Source of the DNA: Nemophila menziesii
Taxonomy: Eukaryota > Streptophyta > Magnoliopsida > Boraginales > Hydrophyllaceae
Assembly: GCA_029959085.1 (NCBI GenBank)
Contig: JARWIR010000003.1
Location: 33,910,005 to 33,974,004, forward strand
DNA length: 64,000 nt
Direction: 5' to 3'
The translations under genes were made by a program, and so were the position numbers. The notes below the pieces were generated by a model that saw nothing but the letters and a program-made list of their open reading frames with translations, did no database searches and was not told where the DNA came from. Below are positions 9,536 through 21,674 of this stretch, piece after piece (the first letter of the stretch is position 1; each line of letters starts with the position of its first letter).

Positions 9536-11890
9536 TTTTATCTTCTTAGAAGATTTTAAATCTTCTGAATTAGGTTTTTGTGATAAGTGGATCAATTGGG
9601 TTATGAATTGTATTTCTTCAGTTTCATTCCAAATTAAAGTTAATGGTCAAAGGCTCAAGAAGTTTAATCTGACACAAGGTCTGAGATAAAGAGATCCCCT
9701 GTCACCACTTCTTTTTTCTCTACCTACTGAAAGTCTTATTAGTCTTATTAATTATCATTGTCGGGAATGATCTATCAAAGGTATATCTATCGCCAGACAT
9801 TGCCCGGTTCTTACCCATCTTCTTTTTGCGGATGACGCACTGTTTTTTATTAATATTAATCAAAAAGAGATTGAGACGTTCCAAGACGTACTGGAGACTA
9901 TTGTAATGCGTCTGGTCAAAGAATTAATTTCGGTAAATCAACAATTTTCATTAGTAAGAATACACTGTCAGAGATTCGTAATGAGGTTTCTCAACAACTT
10001 AATATTGAATGCACGAATGATTTGGGGAAATATCTTGGTATCTCGCTATCTATTAAGAGAGAAAAAAGCCAAAATTTGAATTATATTAAAAACCGCCTTT
10101 TGTCTAAATCAGCGAGCTGGATTGCAAATTTGTTATCAGAAGGTGGTAAAGAGGTACTTATCAAAGATGTACTTCAAGCTATACCGAATTATGCTATGTC
10201 TATCTTTGAATTTCCAAAGACTTTATGTAAAAATCTATCTAGTATTGTGGCTATTTTTTGTGGGATTCTAATAACAAAAAAGAATTCACTAGGTGACTTG
10301 GAAGAAAATTGCAAGGTCCAAGAGAGTTGGCGGGCTCGGATATAGGAATTTTCATAAGATGAATATTGCCATTTTGGCAGCTCAAGCTTGGAGAATCATT
10401 AATAAACCAAATTCCTTTGCTTCTAGAGTTCTTAAAGCTATTTATTTTCCAGAATGTAACATTTGGAACACGAAACTTTCAAAAAAAGATCGTGGAGTTG
10501 GGCGAGCTTTTTTAAAAGAGTCCAGTTCCTTAAAAAGCATTGTATTTGGAAGATTGGTAATGGTACAAATGTTAATATTTGGAATCACTTTTGGATTAGC
10601 AAAGGTCGTTATGTCGAAAAGCCAGGAAATTGTTCGGTTAATATGGTTAGTGATCTAATTAATAAACAAGGTAATGATTGAGATTTTAATGTGTTAAGTA
10701 GATTATTTACGGAAGGGATGATAACATCTATTCGAAAAATTCCAATTATGAAGAGTAATTCAGTGGATAAAATTATTTGGCCTTTAACTAAAAACGGTGA
10801 ATATTCAACAAACCCCGATTATCATGCTCTTGTTGATGAGGAAATTGCTAATGAGTCTCAATCCTCAAGAACTGGAGAAGATATGAAAGGTGAGCTTTGG
10901 ATATTATTTGGAAGTCTAATGTGCAGGCTAAGGTTAAAAATTTTGTTGGAAATTGTGTAATAATGTTATTCCTACAAAGAATAACTTAGTCAGAAGAAGA
11001 TGCTTAAATGAAGATATGTGTGAATTGTGTGAATTAGAAGGGGGAAACGTGGCTCACCTTATTCTTAAATGTCTGTTTAGCATGGAAATTTGGGCTCTGT
11101 CCCCCCTTCAAATTCGAATTGATGATACACGCAAAGATAATATAGCGGATTGGTTAATGAATACGATCCACAGCTTTTCCAAAAATAGGTGGAATAAAAA
11201 ATTTGTAACGGCTTATATTTTTACAATAATGTGGAATATATGGAAAGAAAGGATGAAGTGTTTTCATGAAAAGAAATCATGGAATACTGAGGATATATTT
11301 TATCATACGAAGGATTGTATGAGCAGACTATTTGGACAATACTTGAGGGAGGATCAGGATTCTATGGATAGCAAAACCAAATTGATGGAAGAGGTGAGTA
11401 ACCCTACTATTTGCGACACGGCTGATATGGTATGGATGTGTGATACTTCGTTCAAAGATAGTAATAGCGCAGCATCGGTGGCAGCTATTGGGGTTAAAAC
11501 TGATGGTATTATTGATAGGAAATCATATATTAGATGCAACGTGAGTAAGGTTATTCAATGGAAAGCTTGGGCCATCTTGTTGGCCATGAGATCGTCTCAT
11601 GATCTCTCTAGTCAGAGAATTTCGTTTTACTCTGACAATCTTGAATTGGTTCAAGGTATTCGAAAATCGACCGGGCTGCACTGGAGCCTTAAACCCATTC
11701 TTTCTGAGATAGAAAGATGGCTAGGTCTCTGTTCACAATGGAAGGTATATCATATTAATAGATATTTCAACACTACGGCGGATGCTCTTGCTAGGTGCAC
11801 TAGGATGAATAAAGATCTATCTGGCTGGAAGAATTTTTCATTTTTAGATTCAGATGTTTTTTTAGATAGTCTTTGTAAGATGTTGTGGTT
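9536..11890 (+). pseudogene. L1-type LINE remnant: RT, zf-RVT and RNase H
   Basis: A 5'-truncated non-LTR retrotransposon ORF2. In order it shows the RT palm (KWINWVMNCISSVSFQIKVNG, then a stop within QGLR-RDPLSPLLF, then the catalytic HLLFADDALFF near 9815), the thumb region (NYIKNRLLSKSASWIANLLS), the zf-RVT zinc-binding segment (CELCELEGGNVAHLILKC, about 11015-11090) and an RNase H domain (WMCDTSFKD, FYSDNLELV, NTTADALAR). Reading moves between frames near 10290, 10450, 10680 and 10950, with several stops. The RNase H part has K where the family has the catalytic Glu (QWKAWAIL, compared with EGEAWAIL in the copy at 42.9 kb). The endonuclease and ORF1 are missing. No activity is expected. 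Confidence 0.88.
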
Positions 11891-12726
11891 GTTGTTTTTC
11901 CGATTGACAAAAAAAATCTCATCCATTAACATATATATAGAGATAAATGAATCCTTAGATATCAAGGTATTCTACAAAATTCTAATATATAGGTTATATT
12001 GAACGAAAATCGTCTAGGTGGTATTTATTTGTTTCATAGCCTAATGTTTAAAAAATTGCTAAAAATATTAAGTATTTTTATCCGGTGTTGTGGAAGAGAC
12101 GCCTAGCATACCTAAATACCAGACTAATGGCAAAAAAAATCGTCCATATTTTTTTTTCTCAAAAGATTTTGAATATCATACTCTAATTTAATATTGTTAA
12201 ATATAATATATTATTGAGATAATTACCCAACGAGTCTTGAAGTATTAAGGATTTTCGGTAGATTTCTTCATTTCCTAATTTGCTTGCAACAAGTCCTAGA
12301 ATTATTATGAGTTTGTTGACCGCAAAAAAGAGATCCATCTCGATGACATAGTCATGATAAAAAGAAATCAAAATGAATTGTTTGATATATGCTCAGTCTC
12401 CCTTCTTCAATTTCCAATTAACAACATGATCTTGACCTAATCATTTGTTCAATTTGGTCGATTTGTTACTTAGTTAATTCTTTATCTTTATGTTCCCACT
12501 AATACCTAATCCTCTCTTCAAGACCCAAGGACTCCAGCCAATATACTCTTCATACTAAAGATCAATTATAAAATTTAACATTATAGACCTAATTTTCTAC
12601 TATCCATTATACCCTTCTAAGTTTTTTACCCACTATATATATTAAATAAATACACACATAAAGCACATTTCTACCTGCAACCCCTAAATATCTCCCCTCT
12701 CTCAACCCATCTCAGCCTACAAACCC
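11891..12726. other. intergenic, no gene recognised
   Basis: AT-rich. The first part may be the 3' UTR of the LINE. No poly-A tail or target duplication was pinned down. Confidence 0.35.
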
Positions 12727-12735
12727 TAAATCATA

Positions 12736-14068
12736 GGGTGATTAACACATAGGGTCTTAGAGACTAGATTTTCTTCCTATAGGAACCAGTGAGAATCTTA
12801 CTTCTTTAAAGAGACCTCAAAGATGACCAAATACTAAAATACCCTTTACTAACACTAAAAGACAAAAAGAGTGATGCCACTATTAATCTCTCTTTACTAC
12901 CCACCTACCTCCGACCACCGACCTCCGATCTCCGGCCACCAACCACCGGAAAAAATTGATGAGTACTCTATAAAAATTTATGAGTATTCTATAAAAATTG
13001 ATGAGTACTCTATTAAAAATGACGAGTCTAAATAAGAATTAGTGAGTATTATTAAAAAAACCTGTATTATTGGAAAATGCTAAACAAAATACAAAGTATC
13101 ACTTTTTCAACACATTATTACAAACTAATTACAATAAAAAATGGAGAAAACTAACTGGTTTGACTAGATCTAAACAAAAAAAACTCATTTGAAAAGTATT
13201 CTCAGCTTCTTCTTCGAGGCTCTCACGCACAGGAAACCCTCACCTAACGTACTGGATCTCGAACCACTCACAGGAAAACCGTCGAGTTCTTCACTGCTGC
13301 TTCGCCGGAGTACTGAACAGACAGAGCTCAAAGCTTCCACCATCCATGGAGTTTGAACAGAGCTCAAAAGCCTTCTTGGAGGTCATGCGGAACGGAGGCC
13401 CCTCAGTAGCAAAGTCACAGCGGCTGGGAGCTGCAGGCCTCGAATCTGTGCAGCAGCAAAGCTCAGGCGCTTCTCCTTCGTCGTAATAATCGATGGAACA
13501 AATGGCTCACGGACGGACCTCGAGCAGATTTGTAAAGGCGCTTCTCCTTAGCGACGGCATTAGAGGTGGTGAAATGATGAGCTCGCAGCGGTTGTCTTCT
13601 CTGGCGGCGTGAGTGAACGAGAAGCTTCGAGCACCAAAACCACAAACTATTGGAAGCAAACGGCGGTGGAAGAAGCATCAAACCGGCCATTGTTCTTGAC
13701 AGTCTACAGATCTGGTGGTGGTGAGCTCGAACAAGGTGACCTCGATCCAGAAATCCATGGCTTGTTTCTCCTATGCTATGGTTTGATTTTGACAGGAAAA
13801 ATAAGCTCTGTTTGGTTAAGTTGTGAATAGGATAGATTAAAGAGAGAGGGAGGGGAGAGAGGGAGTAATAAACAAATAATAAGGTTTTTTAAATTTTCTG
13901 AAAATATATTAGTATATATATGAGGAAAACACAAAAAAGGGTAATATTGTAAATGGTACTTTTTCATATAGTGTTAAAATCTATTTGAGGTCTTTAGTGA
14001 GAAGAGCAAAAAGATGGGGTTGGGAAAGGGCAAGGGGGTGTTTTCAAGACTCCTTGGGTCAAAATCTC
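12736..14068 (+). mobile_element. Mutator-like element copy A (1333 bp)
   Basis: Starts GGGTGATTAACACATAGGG and ends GGGTCAAAATCTC, flanked by an exact 9-bp duplication TAAATCATA (12727-12735 and 14069-14077). Inside, in order, are the CTTCTTTAAAGAGACCTCAA word, a CCGACCACCGACCTCCGA tract (about 12905-12950), an array of ATTGATGAGTACTCTATAAA-like units (12957-13060), a GC-rich core (13190-13830) with only short frames, and a closing GAGGTCTTTAGTGAGAAG that mirrors the opening word. No transposase is seen, so it is non-autonomous. The same layout recurs in copies B and C. Confidence 0.82.
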
Positions 14069-14077
14069 TAAATCATA

Positions 14078-14719
14078 TTCCTTTTAATGGTAGTCATGGA
14101 AATCACCTACATCTTCTGTTCTTGCAGTCATGTAGTTTGAAATCTAGGGTTGTTCATTATTTTTTCAAGATCTGCTAATGAGAAGATGGGATGGAGCTGA
14201 GTTTGGAAGAAGAACTCGAGATCCATGGTACAGGTCTACGAGCTTGGTTTGAGAGAAGAAGGTTCGACCTTCGCAGTAGAGAACCATGGAAACAGAGGAT
14301 TTTTTTTCGCAAGTACATCAATACCTTGAAGCTTCATCCATGGAAATAACAGCCCTAGTATGCAGTTTCACTGTTAGCCCTTAGTAGCGAACCAAAACTT
14401 GAGTGTTCCATGAAAGATTTGTGAAAGTTAATTCAAAGCCTTAGTGTTTGAAGCTGGAAGATTTAAACACTGCCATGGCTTTTGTGTGAAGCTTTAAACG
14501 AAGATTTGAGGCTTTGTTTACTTCATTTCAGCCACGGGCCACGCAGAGGAGTGAAGCGGGAGAAGGAGGTTTCCTCATGAATTATCTACTTATTTATTTA
14601 TTTGTGTTATTGTATTTTTATGTTTTTTTTTGGGTGAATGGATTTTTTATTATCTTAAGGTAGATTTTTTTTTTTTAAGGTTGAATTAATAATTTGGTAA
14701 TAGAATAAATTTGTGTGTA
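14078..14719. other. unassigned, GC-richer patch next to the Mutator-like fragments
   Basis: From 14170 to 14570 base composition rises as in the cores of the neighbouring Mutator-like copies. It could be the core of a fragmented minus-strand copy, but no terminal end or duplication was found. Confidence 0.3.
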
Positions 14720-15158
14720 ATATTTCTAATACTCAGTGGTTTATAGGTTAGACTCAGTGTTTTTATGTGTATACTCAGACATTTGTTGAATGAACTAAAA
14801 AAAATTGTTGAGTATACTCAGTGAAATCTTGTGCTCAATAATTTTCGTACTCAGCGATTTTTTTCGATACTCAATGACTATTTTCGATACTCAATGATTT
14901 TTCCCGATACTCAACGATTTCTCTAATACTCATTGATTTTTCGATACTCAGTGAAAGCCCGATTAGTAAAACCACTGAGCACACCCCGGGTGGCGGCGGT
15001 GGCGATGGTCGGTGGTGGTGGTCGGAGATGGACAATATGTAGTTTTTGTTTTTAAAGTATCTTAGTATCTCGTGTGACCTTTTTAAAAGAAAAAAACTAA
15101 AAACATGTTCCCTATTGGCGATAAAATTAGTTTCTAAAACTCCATAAGTCAATCACCC
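14720..15158 (-). mobile_element. Mutator-like family fragment D
   Basis: On the minus strand it starts GGGTGATTGACTTATGGAGT, close to the left end of copies A and B. It continues through a CCACCGACCATCGCCACCGC-type tract to an array of units built on GAGTATC (ACTCAATGATTTTTC on the plus strand, 14725-14955). The far end of the element is missing or unrecognised. The 9 bases beyond the intact end (TATATTATT) have no visible partner. Confidence 0.55.
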
Positions 15159-16015
15159 TATATTATTGTTATATTAATTTTATGACTTAATTAGTTAAAA
15201 TTATCATAATTACTATATATAAAAAATACACATCGAGATTCAAATACACCTAAATCTGTTGTAATCTCACTTCATGTTAGGCCCCAATCAACCCTCTAAG
15301 ATGTGAAACCGCATTATACAACATAATATACAATGGCCAAACCGCATTTCACTGAGTATATTCAGAGATTTGCTGAATAAACTCAAAAAAATTGTTGAGC
15401 ATACTAAAAAATCTGTTGAGTATACTCAGTGAAATCTTGTGCTCAATAATTTTTTGTACTCTACGATTTCTTCCGATACTCAATGATTTTTTCTGATACT
15501 CAACGATTTTTTCATACTCATTGATTTTTTTATACTCAGTGAAAGCCCGGTCAGTAAAACCACTGAGCACACCCCAGGTGGCGGCGGTGGCGATGGCTAG
15601 TGGTGGTGGTCGAGGATGAACAGTACTGATATTTAGTGACTCGGTGGTCCAGTGTTTTACCACTTGTTTTTCGTTTTTATGTGGTTTTTGTTTTTTAAGG
15701 TATTTTAGTATTTGGTGTGATCTTTTTGAAAGAAAAAAAAAACTAATCACATGTTCCGAATTGGCGAGAAAATTAGTTTCTAAAACTCTATAGATCAATC
15801 ACTCTAATTATTGCTATATAAATTTTAGATTTAATTAGTTAAAATTATCATAATTACTTTATATATATAAAAAATACACATCAAGATTCAAATACGTCTA
15901 ACTTTATTGTAATCTCGCTAGATTTAGAACAAAAAAAAAAATCTCGCTAGATATTAGGCCCCAATCAAACCCTAAAGATGTGAAACCGCATTAGCACAGT
16001 ATACACGGGTCAAAC
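15159..16015 (-). repeat. tandem duplicate of fragment D plus its flank
   Basis: The sequence from about 15345 to 15804 repeats fragment D (same array, same CCACTGAGCACACCCC junction, same GTTCC..ATTGGCGA..AAAATTAGTTTCTAAAACTC end). The following flank (TTAGTTAAAATTATCATAAT and AGGCCCCAATCAA..CCCT) also repeats. The offset grows from 588 to 679 bp across the repeat because of indels, so the duplication includes host flank and is old. Confidence 0.65.
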
Positions 16016-16331
16016 TTACTCAACTTTCTAACTTTGTAGCCCATGTAGAAGAAAATTAGTATATATTTAGTTGCTCATATGTCATATAATAATATGATTG
16101 TGTTTAAGTCAACTTGTTTCTTTTTTCTTCTGACTCCAGCATTTATCTCCATGTCTAAACATCTTCAAACACTAAGTAACATGTGTTCCTCAAATCTTTC
16201 CCTATTAAATGAATACTTGTCTTATTTTATGTCATTTTGACTTTAGAACAAATCCTTCATAAACTCACTCATAATTCTTCATCATCATCATCTCACTCCA
16301 CCATTCTCTCTCTTTCCTTATTCATCACATA
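16016..16331 (+). promoter_or_regulatory. upstream region of the ATL gene
   Basis: AT-rich, ending in a pyrimidine-rich leader with TCATCATCATCATCTCACTC and CTCTCTCTTTCC just before the ATG, typical of plant 5' UTRs. No single TATA element stands out. Confidence 0.4.
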
Positions 16332-17333
16332 ATGTACATTCATGAATCTCAATCTCTTTCCCCAATCAAAAGCCAAATACCCACAAACATGGCTGTTCCA
16401 GAAAATGGTTTCCCAATATTAGCTATAGCAGTATTAGGTATTACAGCTACAGCTTTCTTACTAGTCAGTTATTACATCTTTGTCACTAAATGTTGCTTTA
16501 ACTGGCAACAATTCGATCCTTTACGAAGATTTTTATTAAGAGCTAGACAACACGAAGATCCATTAATGGTTTATTCACCTACATGGCAAACACGAGGTCT
16601 AGACGAGCTTCTAATTCGCCAGCTTCCCACTTTCCAGTTCATAAAACTCGAATCTCAAGAAACCAATTTATCGAAATGTGTAGTTTGTTTAAACGAGTTT
16701 CAAGATCAAGATTTACTAAGATTACTTCCAAAATGTAGCCATGCTTTTCACGTGGATTGTATCGATATATGGCTATTAAGCAACACAAATTGTCCTCTAT
16801 GTAGATCAAGTATTTCAGGGAGGAATCGATATCCGATTGATCAAATAATCGCACCTAACTCTTCACCTCAAAATCCACAACCATATATCGAAAGTATAAC
16901 AAGATCAAGTGATGAAGAATATGTTGTAATTGATTTCACAGGGCAAGAAACAAGTAATGATTCAACTAGATTCTTGAGTAATCCAAGGGACCATTCATCA
17001 AGAAAATTTGAAGTAAAGCTTGGAAAATCTAAACAAAGAAAATTCCATCATCTTTCAATCATGGGTGATGAGTGTTTAAATGTAAGAAACAAAGACGATC
17101 AATTCTCAATACAACCTATTAGAAGATCATTTTCAATGGATTCTGCAACTGATCGACATGTTTATTTAACAGTTCAAGAGATTATACGCGAAAATAGAAA
17201 TTTAAGACATGTAGTTATTAGTAACAATGAAGAATGTAGTAGTAGTAATAGAGTTAAAAGATCAATCTTTTCATTTGGACATGGAAGAGGTTCATCTAGA
17301 AGAAGTACAACAGTTCTTCCTATTGAATTATAG
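16332..17333 (+). CDS. ATL: RING-H2 finger E3 ubiquitin ligase, ATL1/ATL16-like
   Basis: Intronless, 333 aa, as is usual for ATL genes. A transmembrane helix (about residues 28-51, FPILAIAVLGITATAFLLVS) is followed by a Cys-containing basic stretch. The ATL-specific GLD motif is at residues 89-91 (RGLDELLIRQLP). The RING-H2 runs from C116 to C157 with spacing C-x2-C-x15-C-x-H-x2-H-x2-C-x10-C-x2-C and a Pro before the last Cys (NCPLCR). The tail contains MGDECLN and IQPIRRSFSMDS, blocks I recall from Arabidopsis ATL1/ATL16. ATLs are membrane-anchored ligases that pass ubiquitin from E2 to substrates, often in stress or defence; the substrate is unknown. The in-frame ATG at 16389 (MAVPENG) is an alternative start. 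Confidence 0.93.
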   Translation: MYIHESQSLSPIKSQIPTNMAVPENGFPILAIAVLGITATAFLLVSYYIFVTKCCFNWQQFDPLRRFLLRARQHEDPLMVYSPTWQTRGLDELLIRQLPTFQFIKLESQETNLSKCVVCLNEFQDQDLLRLLPKCSHAFHVDCIDIWLLSNTNCPLCRSSISGRNRYPIDQIIAPNSSPQNPQPYIESITRSSDEEYVVIDFTGQETSNDSTRFLSNPRDHSSRKFEVKLGKSKQRKFHHLSIMGDECLNVRNKDDQFSIQPIRRSFSMDSATDRHVYLTVQEIIRENRNLRHVVISNNEECSSSNRVKRSIFSFGHGRGSSRRSTTVLPIEL

Positions 17334-17943
17334 CTTCAATCAAAACACACACAAAGCTTTAGTTAGAAATCAATCTTTAACATGTATGTTCGTTCATCAA
17401 TTGGTTATATTTTTAACAATAATATTTCACTTTTTTTTTTATTTTTTGAAATTTTGTTGTTTTTTATACAACATCGGATTCCTAATTTCTGGGAATTTTA
17501 TATGAGAAGTGCTGCACTTAATGGAACCTTCAGTAAATAAGATTGAGATTCACATTGTCTGAGACAAGTTCAGACAATTTATAACTTCAAGTAAAATTTA
17601 TATTAACCCCCCACGTGCTTTAGGCACAGTTAATTAGGATTTCTCTTATGTGAGTAGGATAATTAAATAGTGAAAACATAAACAAACAAAATAAAATAAC
17701 CAAGATTTTAAATCAAAAGAAAATTAGAAATTTCTGTTTTTAACGAGGAACAGTTATTTCAAAAGAGAAGATTTAGTGTCCAAAAAAAAAAAAAAAAAAG
17801 AGAAGATTTAGTTTTATAGTTTGAGAAAACAGGCTAGTCCAAAAACTAACTTATATACAATAAAGAATTTAGAAGATGATACTATCTAAAAACCAGGAAA
17901 TTCATGTACATTACACCATAAACTAAAGAAAAAAAAATCATCA
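17334..17943. other. spacer between convergent ATL and ATG9 genes
   Basis: Holds the two 3' UTRs. A poly-A run lies at 17781-17798. No additional gene seen. Confidence 0.5.
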
Positions 17944-20900
17944 TCAAACTAAATTCGAAGGATCTTCAGGCCAATTCGAGAATGAAGAAGATGAATCTTT
18001 GAAATTTTCGGAATCTTTCTGATAAATATCATCAAAAGGAAGATTCATTTCTCCATTTTCAACATCATCCATGTAAAAAGTCCTCGAAAGTCTATTACTA
18101 GAATTTCTCCAGTCTAATCGATCATCTTCTTCTTCTTCTTCTTGGCTAGTTTCTGAAATATTTTCATGATAATTCGAAGAAATGTTCGATCTTATAAAAT
18201 CTGGAGGTTGAAGAAAACTAGTAGCTTGAGCTTGAGCTTGAGCTTGAGCTTGAGTTGGTGCGGAAATTGTTGATTCTCGTGGACCCCACCAATTTGTAGG
18301 TTCGTTTACTTCTACAACAGTATGCTGACTTGGCGTTAACGTTTCTAAATGGTCCTCCGATTTATAAGGTTCTCGAACGAAATTTGGTGGTTCGAGAAAA
18401 CTTGTATGTTCGATTTTACCTTGACGATTATTTCTATCCCACCAATTACTCTTTCTAGGGTTTATTACAGTGTTTATTTCATCCTCTTCTTGATGCTGTA
18501 AAATACTTTCGTGAAATAAAGGAGCAGAAGTTGAAGCTACTAAATCACCACTTTCTGATCGATTTTCCGATATATAACCCCAATTTTCATCGTTTTCTCG
18601 TACACTCGATCTTGTCCAAAATTCTTTACTTTGATCAGGATCGTGATGAGCTAATGAACGATCAGGATCGTGTAATCGTGAACGGTCAGGATCGGGTAAT
18701 AATGAATCATGTTGAGGTTGAGATGTATAATAACAATCGAGAATGTAAGGATAGTTATTTAACTGATCATTATTATTCCCCATCAAATTTAACTGATTAT
18801 TCCTAATGCAAAACGTGCATCTTTTTTCACCTACACCAGAATTTGGACTATGCGAAGGCATATTAGTGGGCCCGGGCCCACTTATCTGTTCACCAAATGT
18901 CTTAAGAGTTGCGAGAAATTGCTTTCCATGAACATTCGGTTCCCATAAAGGGTAACTACTTTGAAAACTACAAAAACATAAACAAAATTTAGGAAAATAA
19001 ACTTACATTTACTAATAAAATTAAAAACTTAATTATATAATACCTCAAGAATGATTTCTCCATTTTACCCTGTGAACTTCTCTGTATCCGAGGTGTATCG
19101 AAAGGTGATCCGTATTTACTATTCCCATGGTTTTGAAAATCAAATATGCTAAAACTGAAACATAAATAATAACACAACTTATAAATAAACGCAAAAACTA
19201 TATTAAAATAATAATATAATACAAAATACTAACCTGCACACATGTCCAACACCTTCAACTTCTATAGTAAAATCAGCTATAAATTGTAAAATATCATCAA
19301 CCCTCTACAAATTCAAACAAAATCATACTTATTATAATATAACAAACAAACAAAAACACAAATGTAATTATTATAACAACCTTAGGAACCACAAATAAAA
19401 GCAGATACGGTGTAAGAAAAATCGAAGCCATTTCTTCAAGTAACATCATTCCAGTATACTGAACAAAGAGGGACAAATAAGTACATAAAACAAATGAAAC
19501 ACAAAGTATGCTTATAACATGTTTGATAAAATGACTAAACGAATAAAAAAATACCTTAAATAAAGTCTCAAATTCAACACGAACAGTATCAGAATTCTCT
19601 TTACCACGCCATTTTTTAGGCATATAATGTGTATGTTGTACAACTAATGACATCATACCTTGTGGATCAAGTACTAATAACTCATCCGAAACAGCAGCTC
19701 TACTAATAGCTGTTATAGTTCCAAATACAGCTGTATACCATAATAAATTTCGCCCAAATATCTATAAAAAATATTCAAAAAAACACTCATTATAAACTAA
19801 CTAACTTAACTAACATAATAGAGAACTTACATGGCCTTCGAGTAAAGATTCATCGAGAAAAGCTACGATAATTAAAACAGCAGCTAAACCACCAGATACA
19901 AAGGAGATGAATTTTGCAATTACTGAAAGTATAGGGGAAGGGAATTGTTTTATATAGTTTGATGAATGGATTAAACTGCTATTCATTCGATGCTTGAATA
20001 AATGATCAACCTGAATTTTCACAAAAGGTTTTTAATGATGTAAGATATAAAGAAAATGAAAAAACATTACCTCGTTAAATTCACGAAACATCCATTTAGC
20101 AAGATTTGACCATCTTCTAGAAGAAGCAGTACTAGGTTGATTATAAAATTGTTCAGCGTATTTTAAAAAGAGATAAACTATCATAAATATTATAAGAAAT
20201 GGTGAAAGTAATAGCATTACAAAACCAACTATCATAAGTCTTTTTCTTAATGCTTCAGGATCTGACAAAAACTCTCTCCTTAAACAAAAGTTTCTGCCAA
20301 AAAAAAAAAAAGTAAACACATTTAAACATGTTTCGAAACAAGTTAATTTATAAACTTACCTGTCAAACATGCTTTGAAGTATACACCAATTTAAAGTCCA
20401 TTCAAGAGTTTTCGGTAGTATTAATCTTTGACGGGCTTTATTCGGGCCACAAGTAATAATTGGACCAGCACCTGGGACCCACCAAAAGATAGGAAAAGCA
20501 AGTACTCCTTTGTTTAACATTCCGATTAAGTAATTCTCTTTACGCATTAGCCTCATTACTATATCATGAATCGAAAGATCTTTTACTACACAAAGCTGTT
20601 GAGTATTTTGTAATTGAACAACCTTTTCGAGTATTAATTCCCATGACATTGTCTGAATTTCCTTGTCAGTAACATTTAGGCTACGAAAATATAATTCAAA
20701 AATTAATAAATCAAAATAAAATTATTCCGTGTATAATCTAATCATATACCTGTCGTAGTAAAATTTACGGACAGTGAGAGTAGCTTTTAACTGAGCGAAG
20801 AATCTTAAGAAACAGAAGAGTAAGTAAATAGAGAATATTCCTAAATATCCAACTATAATAGCTTTAGAAATAGTGAAAGGAGTTAATGGATATTCATGAA

Positions 20901-21330
20901 GAGCTTCTTTAGAAAGATCACATGGTTTAGTTCCAGATTCAACAGCTTCCATACCACATTTTGCATATCTAAGACCATACCAATCAACATATAATAAGAA
21001 AAAAGCAGAGAAACATATTATAAATATCAAGCTTAAAAGCTCGATAATCCATTTTATAATGATGCACCAAAGCCCTTTTTCGCAATAATAGTTATAAATT
21101 CTTTCGAAGAATAGATCTAAATCAGCAATTGGTTCGATATTTGATCTTTCATCGTTCAGAAACCTTGAAGGACTTTCACTACCTGGACTTGGTGCTCTTC
21201 TGTAATCTGATAATTCGATTTCAGGTGGTGTTATGTTTAGTAATGGTGATGTTAATGATGAACCATGTTTTCTCCATTTAAATATGCTTGTATGATTAGG
21301 TTCTACTTCTCTTTCACCTCTAAACATCAT
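17944..21330 (-). CDS. ATG9: autophagy-related protein 9 (ATG9)
   Basis: Nine coding exons (minus): 20750-21330, 20360-20680, 20071-20293, 19831-20010, 19555-19761, 19381-19458, 19234-19304, 19044-19154 and 17944-18967. Every junction keeps frame, giving 931 aa (Arabidopsis ATG9 is about 866). Landmarks are PSPGSESPS, EPIADLDLFFERIYNYY, two N-terminal membrane helices (LSLIFIICFSAFFLLYVDW and KAIIVGYLGIFSIYLLFCF), RLMRKENYLIGMLNKG, TLEWTLNWCILQSMFD, PSTASSRRWSNLAKW, ISRAAVSDELLVLDP and TGMMLLEEMASIFLTP. ATG9 is the transmembrane lipid scramblase of phagophore growth, cycling on Golgi-derived vesicles. The long cytosolic C-terminus is low-complexity: three DPD-R/Q-S repeats, an acidic EEEEE run and a (QA)n stretch. 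The gene looks intact. A nine-codon upstream ORF touches the start. Confidence 0.95.
18220..18253. repeat. AGCTTG hexanucleotide microsatellite inside ATG9
   Basis: Five or so units of AGCTTG on the plus strand encode a QAQAQAQAQA tract in the ATG9 tail. Length variation would stay in frame. Confidence 0.85.
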
Positions 21331-21356
21331 ATATTTATGTACAGAAGTGAATCCAT
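21327..21356 (-). promoter_or_regulatory. upstream ORF overlapping the ATG9 start codon
   Basis: In the first coding exon, 26 bases before the ATG9 initiator, an ATG opens a nine-codon frame (MDSLLYINI). Its TGA stop overlaps the paired ATGATG start of ATG9. Termination on top of the main start is a classical arrangement for reinitiation control. The exon boundary at 21362 (TTTCAG acceptor) puts the uORF in the spliced leader. Confidence 0.6.
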
Positions 21357-21626
21357 TCGTTGCTGAAATGTGAAAGCCAATCAAAAAATTAGAAATAATT
21401 GATACTTCTATTCAAACCTAATGAGAAAACCATGATCATGAGATTAATAACTTTGTTTATTTCTGGATAAAGATTTAGTATTTTGAATCAAAAATAGCCA
21501 ATTACTAATAAGTATTGAAACTCATAATCGTGAACTGAAGCAGTGATCAATGAGATTCTTTTATCAATAAATATGATAATAAAGCGTAATTTTAATTCAG
21601 CGAAGAGAAAAAGATAAGAACTTTAC

Positions 21627-21674
21627 CTGCCCAGCAAAAACTTGGGCGTTGATGAAGCTGACCAAAACTTCACC
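21627..21674 (-). other. candidate ATG9 5'-UTR exon
   Basis: On the minus strand TTTTCTAG precedes GGTGAAGTTTTGGTCAGC, and the stretch ends CTGGGCAG followed by GTAAAG, a good acceptor and donor 48 bp apart. It would be spliced to the acceptor at 21362. The transcription start is probably near 22040, below a TATA-like CCTTATATACA at 22070-22080. Confidence 0.45.

Noticed and set aside
13463..13830. Short frames in the core of Mutator-like copy A as captured gene
   Set aside because: Frames are short, on both strands, and not conserved as proteins in copies B and C.
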